The notes below the pieces were generated by a model, which was not told where the DNA came from, searched no databases, and saw only the letters and a program-made list of their open reading frames with translations. Positions 42,709 to 51,908 of a DNA stretch of 64,000 nucleotides are shown one piece after another. A program made the translations under genes and the position numbers. The DNA lies in contig DAISKD010000003.1 in the NCBI GenBank assembly GCA_036821185.1, positions 62,001 to 126,000 on the forward strand, in the 5' to 3' direction. Each line of letters begins with the position of its first letter. Within the stretch, counting starts at the first letter, position 1. This DNA comes from CALJTV01 sp036821185 (GTDB lineage: Bacteria > Chloroflexota > Dehalococcoidia > GIF9 > UBA5629).

Positions 42709-43475
42709 CTACCGCTGGCTCTTGGTAGATTATATTTTGGTCAAACAACCTGTTGATCTCGGCACCGCTGTAGCCTAAGACCTGAGATAATATCTCGCGG
42801 CTATGTTCGCCGATAAGGGGGCATGTCCGGTCACTCGGCCGGGCGTCTCGGACATTTTAAGGGGCTGCCGTAAATTTCGATTTCACCAACAAAGGGCTGG
42901 TTCATCTTAACCAGCATCTCCCGGTCGCGGATGTAGGGGGCATCTACCACCTCGGCGAATGTCCTGACGCGCATGGCAGGGATGCCAGCCTGTCTGAGAA
43001 TGTCTTCCACCTGCTGGACTGAGTCGAACTTGGTCACCCGGTCTTCAATTATCTGGTGAATGAAGGGGGCGTTCTGATAGGTGAGCCTGACGGCAAGGTC
43101 GTTAGTCCGCGGGTCGGTGAGGAGCCATTTGTAGTCCTCACCCATTACATTGACCAGCTTTTCCCAGAGGACATCGCTCAAGGCAGCGATGACAACAAGA
43201 CCGTCGCGTCCCTTGAATAGCCCGTAGGGGGCATAAGCCGCTGACCAGCGCGTATTGGGTACCGCTGGGACCGTACGACCGCTGAACAGGTACCCCGGTC
43301 CGTTGTTTTCATTAAGGTGGAAGAGGCAGTCGGTCATGGAGATATCGATGTTCTGTCCCCGCCCCGTCTTTTCGCGGTAGTAGAGGGCAGCATTACAATC
43401 TCCGATGGCAATAGGTGCCGGTGTCGGCGGGTCAATCTGACCGCACCAAGAGCTAGCCACTTGTGCAATCAGGCG
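42686..43475 (-). pseudogene. Decayed CaiB/BaiF CoA-transferase
   Basis: The C-terminal part of a class III CoA-transferase. The N-terminal half is missing: similarity begins at LIAQVASSWCGQIDPPTPAP near 43475, just after a stop. The active-site loop reads IGDCNAALYYREKTGRGQ, about ten residues shorter than in the intact copies, so an in-frame deletion follows the catalytic Asp. The main frame stops at 42831, but coding similarity continues after two single-base losses in G/C runs (42861-42864 and 42817-42821), ending in GEHSREILSQVLGYSGAEIN and a stop at 42686. Truncation plus deletion argues for a true pseudogene. Confidence 0.8.
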
Positions 43476-43498
43476 CTAATTTGATGGCAGCTGGTCTC

Positions 43499-43526
43499 TT
43501 GACGATGGCCACAGACGTGGTATGAT
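43499..43526 (+). promoter_or_regulatory. Promoter for the 79-aa zinc-ribbon gene
   Basis: TTGACG (43499-43504), a 16-bp spacer and TATGAT (43521-43526). The start is near 43533, about 50 nt before the ATG at 43584. Confidence 0.55.
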
Positions 43527-43583
43527 AATCTTACTAGAAAGAAGCCTTGCACTCGGGGCTCAAAGTGGCGCAGGAGGTGGTAA

Positions 43584-43823
43584 ATGGGTGCGCAGACCGA
43601 TGTGGAGCGGATAAAGGACATGCTTTCGCGGGGCCAATTGTCCGTACGCGACCCGGCGACGGGCTTTCAACATTACCTGTACGCCCGCTGTCCCAAGTCG
43701 GGGCATGAGTCCCCGGTCCATCGCGTTGATAAATCAGGGCTGGCGATAATTCGGGCAGTATTTCGCTGTCCCCTCTGCGGGTGGGAGTTTGACGCCGGTG
43801 CAGAGGACATGTTCCTGCGTTAG
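43584..43823 (+). CDS. Small zinc-ribbon-like protein of unknown function
   Basis: A 79-aa protein with AGGAGGTGG before its ATG and its own promoter. The middle has Cys and His (YARCPKSGHESPVHRV) and the C-terminal part CPLCGWEF, so a C-x2-C knuckle with a second Cys/His site may bind zinc. The N-terminal 25 residues are charged and helical. It could be a small nucleic-acid or partner-binding protein. I recognise no named family. Confidence 0.7.
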   Translation: MGAQTDVERIKDMLSRGQLSVRDPATGFQHYLYARCPKSGHESPVHRVDKSGLAIIRAVFRCPLCGWEFDAGAEDMFLR

Positions 43824-43849
43824 CGCCGCTTACCCGGACGCAGAAGCGG

Positions 43850-45412
43850 TCATGCCGCTCTGGTCTTTTCTATCTTGAGCCCGCAGTTATCTATCTTCAG
43901 CTTCCCGTCGTAGAACAGGGCGGCAACTCGGCTGCCTATCAGGTGCAGGTCAGCGAGCGGGTCGCCATCGACGATAGCCAGATCAGCGACCTTGCCTGTC
44001 TGTATGGAGCCAAAGTTGTCTTCCACCCCCAGAGCCTCGGCGCTGTTTATGGTGCACAGACGCAGGGCATCGGCGCTGGTGAACCGCGGGGACCTCTCGT
44101 CGGTGTTCAGCAGCAGGTCGAACATACCAAGCTCATATTTCAGAGCGGCTGGGGTGCATGGTGGGATGCCGCCGTCGTTGCCGCATGCCATGCGGGCGCC
44201 ACCGTCTAGAAGCGCGCGGAAGTTGCGTACGCCGTGGATGCCGGCGGGGGCATAATAGCGGAACAAAGCCGTGTTGTCCCTGATGCCCAGCGTTTTCATC
44301 TCGCCCCGGGAGATCCTCTGATGGCTGCCCAGCACGCTGTCCCTCAGTTCGGGGATGTAGAACTCCTCAGCCAGTTCAGCTATGGTCTTGTCCCGGTACG
44401 CTTTTATCTTAAGCACTTCGGGATGGTTTTCTGAGGGGTGTCCTTTCACTGGCCAGACGACGTCATACATCACTGACAGGGTGGGTTCGATGATGCATTT
44501 GGCGGCGATGAATGCCCGGATATCTTCGTCGGTAAGTTCAGCGTCCATAGCCACGTGTACCAGCGATGAAACGCCAGCCTTTACCCCGCGGCGGAACGAT
44601 TCCACGCTCATGTGGTGCATGGTGCTCTTCAGCCCCCGACGCCTTGTCTCGTCGACCAGCGCCTCTAACTGTTCCATGGTCATTATGGTATTGATGGGCT
44701 TGTAGGACACCAGGTCTTCGCGTTGCTCTCCGATCTTGATGTATTCCGCCTCTCTTTCCTCGATGGCACGCTTTACCGCATCCCTCACCTGCTGTGCGCT
44801 GGCATCCAGCGGAAACACCACAATCCCACTCTCTGGCTTTTCGTACTCGATAACCGGTATACCCAGTGCCATAGAGAAGAGGCGCCAGCTAAAGTTCAAT
44901 GGCGGTGAGAAGTAGCCCCTCGGCTGGGTGACCACGATTGCTTGGTAGATGCGGGGACCGTTTGCCTCACCCCGCGAAATCTTCTCTTTCCACCCCCGCA
45001 GAATGCGCAGGTCGTCGATCTTACAATCGCGGATATGGGTGATACCGTATGCCAGGCACTCTTCCATATTCCTGGCGATCTGCTGGCTACGGAACTTATT
45101 ACTCAGCCTGTTGTCCTTCATAGTCGGACTCACCGTGGTCATGGTGTAGGAGCCGTGGCAGTGCGTGTTAAAGATACCGGGGAAGACCGCCTTGCCTTGA
45201 AGGTCTATACTAAAGTCGGGCTTGATATCTGTGGGCTCGCCTGGCAGCCCGGGCATCGCCTTAATCTTCTTCCCCTGAATGATGACCCTGGTCTCCGGTG
45301 GAAAGTACCGCCCATTGATGACGTCTATGAACCTGCCGTTCTTCAGCTCGACAATGGCATCTTCACCCGGCTCGTAGTTGCTGACGAAATTGGTCTTAAC
45401 TTCACCCTTCAT
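43850..45412 (-). CDS. Amidohydrolase superfamily protein
   Basis: A 520-aa metal-dependent hydrolase with the composite N/C-terminal beta domain (DVINGRYFPPETRVIIQG; GSIQTGKVADLAIVDGDPLA). Metal ligands: NTHCHG (HxH), a Lys candidate in YIKIGEQ, His in STMHHMS and LVHVAMD, and Asp in ACGNDGG. It resembles imidazolonepropionase/prolidase-like members; the substrate is unknown. It is cytoplasmic and monocistronic. AGGAGGGAAAT precedes the ATG. Confidence 0.88.
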   Translation of the reverse strand: MKGEVKTNFVSNYEPGEDAIVELKNGRFIDVINGRYFPPETRVIIQGKKIKAMPGLPGEPTDIKPDFSIDLQGKAVFPGIFNTHCHGSYTMTTVSPTMKDNRLSNKFRSQQIARNMEECLAYGITHIRDCKIDDLRILRGWKEKISRGEANGPRIYQAIVVTQPRGYFSPPLNFSWRLFSMALGIPVIEYEKPESGIVVFPLDASAQQVRDAVKRAIEEREAEYIKIGEQREDLVSYKPINTIMTMEQLEALVDETRRRGLKSTMHHMSVESFRRGVKAGVSSLVHVAMDAELTDEDIRAFIAAKCIIEPTLSVMYDVVWPVKGHPSENHPEVLKIKAYRDKTIAELAEEFYIPELRDSVLGSHQRISRGEMKTLGIRDNTALFRYYAPAGIHGVRNFRALLDGGARMACGNDGGIPPCTPAALKYELGMFDLLLNTDERSPRFTSADALRLCTINSAEALGVEDNFGSIQTGKVADLAIVDGDPLADLHLIGSRVAALFYDGKLKIDNCGLKIEKTRAA

Positions 45413-45442
45413 ATTTCCCTCCTATATGACTGGACTGACACC

Positions 45443-45471
45443 ATTATATTGAATCTTGAGCCGGTGAACAA
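45443..45471 (-). promoter_or_regulatory. Sigma70 promoter for the amidohydrolase
   Basis: Minus-strand TTGTTC (45466-45471), a 17-bp spacer and TATAAT (45443-45448). The start is near 45436, leaving a 24-nt leader with AGGAGGG. Confidence 0.7.
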
Positions 45472-45793
45472 TAGGTCGGACAGCTTTTTCACGGGTCCTA
45501 ACCGGTGTTGACGCTTGGTGATGCCGCGACGGCAGTGGAGCGAGGTGCTTGAAATATAAGTGCCTCACGACTGGCCCTGTAGCTGCTGGGGGCTCAAGCA
45601 ATGACTGCCGGTTGCAAAGTGCGGCCGGCTATAGGTGACGATGCGTTCTAGGGTCCAGCGATGCCAAAGGTCTTGGCTATGGGGCTTTTCAGTTCTTTGA
45701 CTGTGGGATTTTGGTCGCAATGTGGGGTGGGAAGCAATTTGTTTGCGAATAGGCTAAAATACGGGACGCAGGACGAGCTGTGAGGATAAAGAA
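45472..45793. other. Intergenic stretch before the QueG-like gene
   Basis: No convincing gene, RNA or hairpin was seen. A TAAAAT (45755-45760) about 34 bp before the next start may be a -10 element, without a good -35. Confidence 0.3.
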
Positions 45794-46735
45794 GTGAGGC
45801 TGACGGCAAAAGCCAAGGAAAGGCTGCAAAGCGACCCGGCCCGGTTTGTGGGGCAGATAATCAAGGACTTTGCGCGTACCAGTCCAGCTAACCGCCTTTC
45901 GTTTCTGGGTGACTATGTTATGTGGGATGAGCCTGTGGTGAGGTTTGCTGATGGCGATGACCCGATCTTCGCCGAGTACAAGAGGATTATAGCGCCGGAC
46001 CACCTTCCTCCTCGCGAGGCACTGGCCATAGCCTATCAAAAAGGCCCGCAGGAAATGCCGGCGCGCCTTTCGGTGATAAGCTGGATCTTGCCCGCTGCGG
46101 AGGAAGCTCGCAAGTCCAATCGTGAGGAGACGCGTGTCCCCAGCCGTCTCTGGTCCCACAGCCGCTGGTATGGGGAGAAGTTTAATGATGCATTACGGGC
46201 ATATGTGGTGGAGCTCCTCACCGGTCTGGGGTATCTGGCGGTAGCACCGGTGCTGCAGCCCTTTTTTAAGATATCCGCCAATGAGAAGGAGCTGTATTCG
46301 AACTGGTCAGAGCGACATATAGCTTATGCCGCCGGTCACGGCACCTTCAGCCTTTCCGATGGGCTGATCACGGAACACGGTGTTGCCCACCGTTGTGGCA
46401 GTGTGGTCACCAGCCTGGTGCTACCGGCAAGTCCCAGGACCGCAAATAGCCCTTACTCAAACTGCCTTTTCTATCTGGGGATTGAGTGCAGGGCCTGCAT
46501 AAAGCGCTGCCCGGCAGGTGCCATAACCGAGAAGGGTCACGATAAGAACAAGTGCTCGCAGTATTTGCGTGATATCGGCTACTTAGCGCAGACGTTGAAA
46601 GACGGCTATGATAATGAGAGGAGCGTGGCTGGTTGTGGACTCTGCCAGACGAAAGTGCCCTGTGAATTTCAGAATCCGGCGGCTAGACTTAAAGGTAAGA
46701 CACGACGGAAAGAGACTGGAGCGATTGAGGGTTGA
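45794..46735 (+). CDS. Epoxyqueuosine reductase-like (QueG family) 4Fe-4S protein
   Basis: A 313-aa protein. The region HIAYAAGHGTFSLSDGLITE and a following GSVVTSLVL resemble the active-site segment of QueG and reductive dehalogenases (AYxAGLGxxGKN...GS). Cluster motifs: C-x7-C-x2-C-x3-CP (CLFYLGIECRACIKRCP) and CGLCQTKVPCEF. The first cluster spacing is not the usual C-x2-C-x2-C-x3-CP, and N-terminal similarity to QueG is weak, so it is probably a divergent, functionally distinct member. The GTG start has only a weak upstream site. No signal peptide is seen. Confidence 0.7.
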   Translation: MRLTAKAKERLQSDPARFVGQIIKDFARTSPANRLSFLGDYVMWDEPVVRFADGDDPIFAEYKRIIAPDHLPPREALAIAYQKGPQEMPARLSVISWILPAAEEARKSNREETRVPSRLWSHSRWYGEKFNDALRAYVVELLTGLGYLAVAPVLQPFFKISANEKELYSNWSERHIAYAAGHGTFSLSDGLITEHGVAHRCGSVVTSLVLPASPRTANSPYSNCLFYLGIECRACIKRCPAGAITEKGHDKNKCSQYLRDIGYLAQTLKDGYDNERSVAGCGLCQTKVPCEFQNPAARLKGKTRRKETGAIEG

Positions 46736-46826
46736 AGCATTTTGATGACCTCGGCGCCGGTGTGGAATGGGGATACGCGGCTGCGCATTCAGCCCGCCAT
46801 ATTACACCGACGGCGTACTAACGGGC

Positions 46827-47600
46827 TCACCTGCCTTTGAAGCGGGGTTCCCTCTTCTCGATGAAAGCCCTGATCGCCTCCTGTCTATCTTCGCTCTGTT
46901 CCTGCGGCAGGACGAAGTCCACATATTCCCTCTCCACCTTCCGGCTTAGCCTTTCCGTCCCGGTGTAGTACCCGTATTTGATCGACCTGACATAAAGCGG
47001 CGGGATGCCCTTCAGGAGCTCAGCCCAGCGGACGGCTTCGTCCATGAGTTCGGCATCGGGGACGACTCTGTTGACCAGTCCCACCTCGTAGGCGCGCTGT
47101 GCGGTCATCATGCGACCGCCCTTCCATGCCAGCAGCATGAACTCCAGGGCTATTTTGAACGGCATGTAAGGGGCGTACTGCGGCGGTACGTGGGCAACGC
47201 CAGCCCTCCCTTCAGGATAGCCGAAGATGGCATTATCGGACGCGATGGTTATGTCGCAGCTGGTTACGGCGATGATATACCCCTGCCCCAAACAGTAGCC
47301 GCGGACGGCGGCGACGAGCGGCTTGAAGAGCGATATGCCGTTCGGCGGGTATGCCTCGTGGTACTGCCATGCCTTGGCGGTGGCGCGATCCTCATCGGTG
47401 AGGTCAACCCCCACGGAGAAGCTTTGTCCTTCGCCGCTGAGGATGCCTACCTGGGCTTCGGGGTCGTTCTCAAAGCGCTGCCAGGTGTCCCGCAGGGCGT
47501 AGCTCATTTCGACATTAAAGGCGTTTTGCTTTTCCGGCTGGTTCAGGGTAATGTAGGCAATTTTGTCACGGACCTCATACAGGATGCTGGGCTTGCTCAT
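46827..47600 (-). CDS. Enoyl-CoA hydratase/isomerase family protein
   Basis: A 257-aa crotonase. Oxyanion-hole regions FSVGVDLTDED and VRGYCLGQGY are present. Glu in GYPEGRAG and Glu in FKIALEFMLL correspond to the two catalytic Glu of enoyl-CoA hydratases. The start at 47600 follows GGGGAGG; the in-frame GTG at 47609 is too close to that site. It is paralogous to the crotonase at 60209 (shared APYMPFK and AQRAYEVGLVN). It probably hydrates an enoyl-CoA or works on a related acyl-CoA. Confidence 0.9.
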   Translation of the reverse strand: MSKPSILYEVRDKIAYITLNQPEKQNAFNVEMSYALRDTWQRFENDPEAQVGILSGEGQSFSVGVDLTDEDRATAKAWQYHEAYPPNGISLFKPLVAAVRGYCLGQGYIIAVTSCDITIASDNAIFGYPEGRAGVAHVPPQYAPYMPFKIALEFMLLAWKGGRMMTAQRAYEVGLVNRVVPDAELMDEAVRWAELLKGIPPLYVRSIKYGYYTGTERLSRKVEREYVDFVLPQEQSEDRQEAIRAFIEKREPRFKGR

Positions 47601-47764
47601 TTGAAACACCTCCCCTTTTTGCTAGCTGCGGCTTGGCGGCAGGACTATTTTACTGCCAGCGACTTGGGGCGTAAAGGCTGGAGGGTAGGTGTGGGAAAGA
47701 GCTGGGTCTAGCGTTGCTGTTGAAAGTGGAGCGCCGTGTCTGTTGCCAGCTTTGACCGCAGGTA

Positions 47765-47794
47765 TTGCACGAAGGCTGCTCTGATGGTTATAAT
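47765..47794 (+). promoter_or_regulatory. Promoter for the DUF11 surface protein
   Basis: TTGCAC (47765-47770), an 18-bp spacer and TATAAT (47789-47794), with a start near 47801 and the ATG at 47825. Confidence 0.6.
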
Positions 47795-47824
47795 AGAAAA
47801 AGGCCCCTGTCGGTGCTTCTGTGA

Positions 47825-50800
47825 ATGTTTAAAGTCGGCGATAATAAAAGGCACCACACACTTAGGGCTCTCGGTCCCCTGTTAGCGTTATCTTTGGTAC
47901 TGTCTTCGGTCTCCTCGTCGTTTTCCTTTCCAGCCTCAGTATTTGCGGACCTATCTGATACTCCCATACCCTGGAGCAACTTTACCTTCATCCCCGTTAC
48001 CTATAACGGTGGCGTAATCTACGACTACGAGAGCTCTGCCGACCCCTCGCGCGGTCCCGGAGCGGTCAGCCCGGCTAATATCGATATTTCCTCCTGTTCT
48101 CCAAATGGCTATCTGCCCGGCAATCAGCCCAGTTTCCTTTATGCCTATTACGATGGCGGCACACCTTTCGATGTAAGTGACGATCATCTGGCGCTGAGGA
48201 TGCGACTTAACGGCACGCCGCTGGAACAAAGCGGGGTGGGACTGGACTCAGGCCACTGGTATATACTCATTGATATCGACAATGACGGTTATAAGGAATT
48301 TGCCATAGACATTGATGGCACGGTCTTTTCCAACCGCCCCGACCGCGTCTACTTGCTGTATAACAATTTGCCCACTAACAATGTCACGCCACGCTCCGTG
48401 GCGCATAGGCAGAGTAGCGATGTGTTGGGCGGTGACGAGATAGGGGTGTGGTATGCGGCGGGTCCAGCAGCTACAGGTACCGCACAGACAAATAATCATA
48501 TACGGGTGCTGACAGCTACGCCTACCTGCTATGGCGGCACTGAGTACTGGCTGGACGTGCAGTTGCCTATTTCTGCCTTTAAAGTTGGGGGTATGCAGTT
48601 GCTTGATAACACCACACCCGCCCGTTTTCATGTGAGCACCTCGGCATCGGCGGTAGACCCGCTGCAGAAGGACTGGATGCTCAAGGTCTACTCCGATCCC
48701 ATTTTCAGTGATACCTGGCAACCAATCGTCTACGCATCTAAGACAGCCACGCTGCTCCAGGACAATGATGGCAATGGTGCCCCCAGTCCGGGGGACGTGC
48801 TGCGGTACGACATTACCATAACTAACAGCGGGCTACTTAACATGCTGAATGTCGTCTTCTACGATAAGATCACGGACCCCAACCTGCAACTGGTGGACAA
48901 CAGCGTAACCACGAGCCCTGGCGGCACCATTGTGAAGCAGTCGGGAAACGAAGTTGAGGTCTATTTCATTTCGATTGCCTACGGGACCTCAGCGACGGTA
49001 AGCTTCCGTGTGACCATCCTGTTTCCCGAGATCCCGGGCGTAAGCGTGGTCTCCAACCAGGGGCAGGTCTCGGGCTCCAATTTCACCACCGTGTTGACCG
49101 ATGACCCATCCACCCCCACCCCTTATGATGCCACCCGTACCACGCTGGTCATACCGCCCACATTGCGGATCACCAAGGAGGGGCCCGACGAGGTTAATCC
49201 CGGCTCTAATATCACCTTTACCGGCACGTTGACCAACTATGGCACACAGCCAGCGTACAATGTGGTGCTGGTGGACTACCTGCCGGCAGGTTTAAGCTTC
49301 GTTAGCTCCAGTCACGCTGCGGTTTACAATCCAGTGCTTAACACCATCACCTGGAACCTGGGGACCTTGCCTGGTGGGGTATCAATACCGGGTTGGGTGG
49401 CGGTGCATGTCAGTGACAACATATCTGATAATACCACGCTGACCAATCTTTTTTCAGTTACCTGGCAGGGCGGCGGACCAGCCACCGCGACCAAAGACAT
49501 GACTGTCCGTGCCTACCCGCTGTTGTCCATCTCGAAATACGGTCCTCCCACTGCCACCGCAGGCAGTTTGCTCACCTATACCGGCACGTTGACCAATTAT
49601 GGCACGGTTGCTGCTGATAATGTGACACTGGTGGATATACTACCCACGGGTTTAAGCTTCGTCAGTTCCAGCCATGGCGCGGTCTACGATCCGGGCACCA
49701 ATACCATCACCTGGAGCCTGGGCACGGTGAATGCTGGAGTCTTCATACCGGGCTGGGTGACGGTGCAGGTAGACAGCGGCATAGCCAACGGCACGACGCT
49801 CACCGATACCTTCTCTCTCACCTGGGAGGACGGCTCGGGCAATTCGTATGGACCGGTAACCGCTTCTGCGAATACTACCATCTATACGGCACCCCATCTC
49901 ACCATCACCAAGGAAGGGCCGACACAGGTCACCGCTGGCTCATATTTGACATTTACTGGAACGCTGACCAATGTGGGTGGTTCAGCGGCAGAGAATGTGG
50001 TGCTGGTGGACTACCTGCCACCAGGGCTGACCTTTGTTGCCTCCAGTCATACTGCTGTCTATGACCCGTACGCGCGCACCATAACCTGGAATCTAGGTAC
50101 GGTGGGTAGCGGCGTAGCCATACCCGGCTGGGTGACGGTGCACGTTGACGGCAATATACCCGACGGCACCTTGCTACGGAACTTGTTCTCGGTGACCTGG
50201 CAGGGCGGTGGGCCTGCTGAAGCCACTAAAGATGTGCTGGTGCGTACCAGCCCGCTGCTGACCGTTTCCAAGACGGGTCCAGCATATGGCAGCCCGGGGA
50301 GTCTGCTGACCTTTACTTTGACGGTGACCAATTCGGGCGGGCTTGATGCCTATAATGTCAACCTCGTGGATGTGCTCTCCGATAACTACACCTATGTGAG
50401 CAGCATTCCTTCTGGTATGCTCAGCAACGGCAACGTGGTCTGGAACCTGGGCACACTCACCGCAGGAAACAGTACTTCGGTCTCGGTCACGGTGAGTGTC
50501 AACGATGGAGTGGCTAACGCTACTACGCTGATAGACACGGCGTTGGCCATGTGGCAGGACGAACAGGGGATGGACTATGGGCCGGCGGTGGACATTCTGT
50601 CCACAACCATATATACCATTCCCCACCTGGTCATCGCCAAGACGGGACCCGAGCTGGCCAATCCCGGCGATTATTGTACCTATACCATAACCGTCACCAA
50701 CACCTCTTCGACAGATGCGACCAATGTTGTACTGATGGACTATGTGTCTGACAATATGACTTATGTGAGCTCCAGCGACGGCGGTAGCCATACTGGTGGA

Positions 50801-51844
50801 GTGGTGACCTGGAATTTGGGGGCTATCGCTGGCGGGACATCGCGGTCGGTGACCATTACGCTACAGGTAAACCCGACGCTGAACGTGGAGAAAATCCTGA
50901 CCGATGTTGCTGTGGTAGCGTGGCAGGACGCGCAGAGCGACAGTTATGGTCCGGTGGGCGTTGCTGCACAGACTCGGGTCTGTCCTTTCCCTCTTCTTTC
51001 AATTGACATCGCCGGTCCTGTCACCGGTGAACCCTGCGACACACTGACCTTCACCATAGGGGTGAGCAACAACAGTTCTGCCATCAATGCGCAGAACGTC
51101 ACGGTTCAATATGTCTTGCCCTACGGTGCATCTTATGTGAGTTCCAGCGATGGTGGCATTTATGACAGCGGTGTGGTGCTGTGGAATTTAGGGACACTGA
51201 CAGCCGGCAGCTACCGGGAGGTGACGGTGACCATAACCTATTGTGTGCTTCCTGTCGGTGCGGAGGTGATATCCACCGCCGGTATGCTATGGCAGTGTCC
51301 TGCGGGGGTGACGAAGGGACCGGCATTTGATACCACGAGCACCCTGATCGTAGCCTCGCCACAGCCACCACCCGAACCGGAGCCCTCGGAACAACCGACT
51401 TTAGTGACGGTGCCGGTCAGACCGCCGACCCCGCAGCCAAGACCGTCAGGGCTGATGCCGCCACCCGGCTCGACGCAACCACCGTCGTTCACCGTCACCG
51501 ATCTGACTGTTCAAGTGAGCGCGCGGACGCAGTTAATCTGTGCTCAGATATACAATAGCGGTGGTCCCGGCGGAGGCACTGTCTCACTAAAGATAAACGG
51601 GGTTGTTGAGGGGACGAAACCTGTTACACTCGGTGAAAGGTCCAGCGTGCGCGTCTGCTGGAGGGTCAGTAAGACTACACCGGGAAACTATCTGGTAGAG
51701 GTGGAAGGACGAAGAGTCTGGTTCACTGTGAAGGGGGTTGGTGCTGACACTCTAGCTGTTGTGATTGCAGCAGCTGGTCTAATGGGCCTATTTATCGCCG
51801 TCCTGATAAGCCTGATCGTCATCATCTACCGCCGGATGTGGTAG
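47825..51844 (+). CDS. Large secreted, membrane-anchored DUF11-repeat surface protein
   Basis: A 1339-aa protein. Residues about 15-42 form a signal peptide ending near FADLSD. An N-terminal domain (about 43-300) precedes about seven beta-sandwich repeats of the DUF11/conserved-repeat type (about 305-1155). Each begins near ITKEGP or a variant, continues with FTGTLTNYG, and ends with ITWNLGT and an ATT/TTL strand. A Pro-rich linker (PPPEPEPSEQ and further) leads to a CARDB-like domain (VTDLTVQVSARTQLICAQIY) and one transmembrane helix with a short YRRMW tail. It should be displayed on the outer face of the membrane. A role in adhesion or as an S-layer/scaffold is an inference. Confidence 0.88.
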   Translation: MFKVGDNKRHHTLRALGPLLALSLVLSSVSSSFSFPASVFADLSDTPIPWSNFTFIPVTYNGGVIYDYESSADPSRGPGAVSPANIDISSCSPNGYLPGNQPSFLYAYYDGGTPFDVSDDHLALRMRLNGTPLEQSGVGLDSGHWYILIDIDNDGYKEFAIDIDGTVFSNRPDRVYLLYNNLPTNNVTPRSVAHRQSSDVLGGDEIGVWYAAGPAATGTAQTNNHIRVLTATPTCYGGTEYWLDVQLPISAFKVGGMQLLDNTTPARFHVSTSASAVDPLQKDWMLKVYSDPIFSDTWQPIVYASKTATLLQDNDGNGAPSPGDVLRYDITITNSGLLNMLNVVFYDKITDPNLQLVDNSVTTSPGGTIVKQSGNEVEVYFISIAYGTSATVSFRVTILFPEIPGVSVVSNQGQVSGSNFTTVLTDDPSTPTPYDATRTTLVIPPTLRITKEGPDEVNPGSNITFTGTLTNYGTQPAYNVVLVDYLPAGLSFVSSSHAAVYNPVLNTITWNLGTLPGGVSIPGWVAVHVSDNISDNTTLTNLFSVTWQGGGPATATKDMTVRAYPLLSISKYGPPTATAGSLLTYTGTLTNYGTVAADNVTLVDILPTGLSFVSSSHGAVYDPGTNTITWSLGTVNAGVFIPGWVTVQVDSGIANGTTLTDTFSLTWEDGSGNSYGPVTASANTTIYTAPHLTITKEGPTQVTAGSYLTFTGTLTNVGGSAAENVVLVDYLPPGLTFVASSHTAVYDPYARTITWNLGTVGSGVAIPGWVTVHVDGNIPDGTLLRNLFSVTWQGGGPAEATKDVLVRTSPLLTVSKTGPAYGSPGSLLTFTLTVTNSGGLDAYNVNLVDVLSDNYTYVSSIPSGMLSNGNVVWNLGTLTAGNSTSVSVTVSVNDGVANATTLIDTALAMWQDEQGMDYGPAVDILSTTIYTIPHLVIAKTGPELANPGDYCTYTITVTNTSSTDATNVVLMDYVSDNMTYVSSSDGGSHTGGVVTWNLGAIAGGTSRSVTITLQVNPTLNVEKILTDVAVVAWQDAQSDSYGPVGVAAQTRVCPFPLLSIDIAGPVTGEPCDTLTFTIGVSNNSSAINAQNVTVQYVLPYGASYVSSSDGGIYDSGVVLWNLGTLTAGSYREVTVTITYCVLPVGAEVISTAGMLWQCPAGVTKGPAFDTTSTLIVASPQPPPEPEPSEQPTLVTVPVRPPTPQPRPSGLMPPPGSTQPPSFTVTDLTVQVSARTQLICAQIYNSGGPGGGTVSLKINGVVEGTKPVTLGERSSVRVCWRVSKTTPGNYLVEVEGRRVWFTVKGVGADTLAVVIAAAGLMGLFIAVLISLIVIIYRRMW

Positions 51845-51908
51845 GACCCGCTCTGGAACGCATTCAACTATTTGGAGAAAGCCCCCTACTGCTGTCCACC
51901 GAATTAGG

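Noticed and set aside
49170..51360. Repeated DNA resembling a tandem array
   Set aside because: The repeats are about 300 bp, diverged and in frame; they are protein repeats of the DUF11 type, not CRISPR or satellite DNA.
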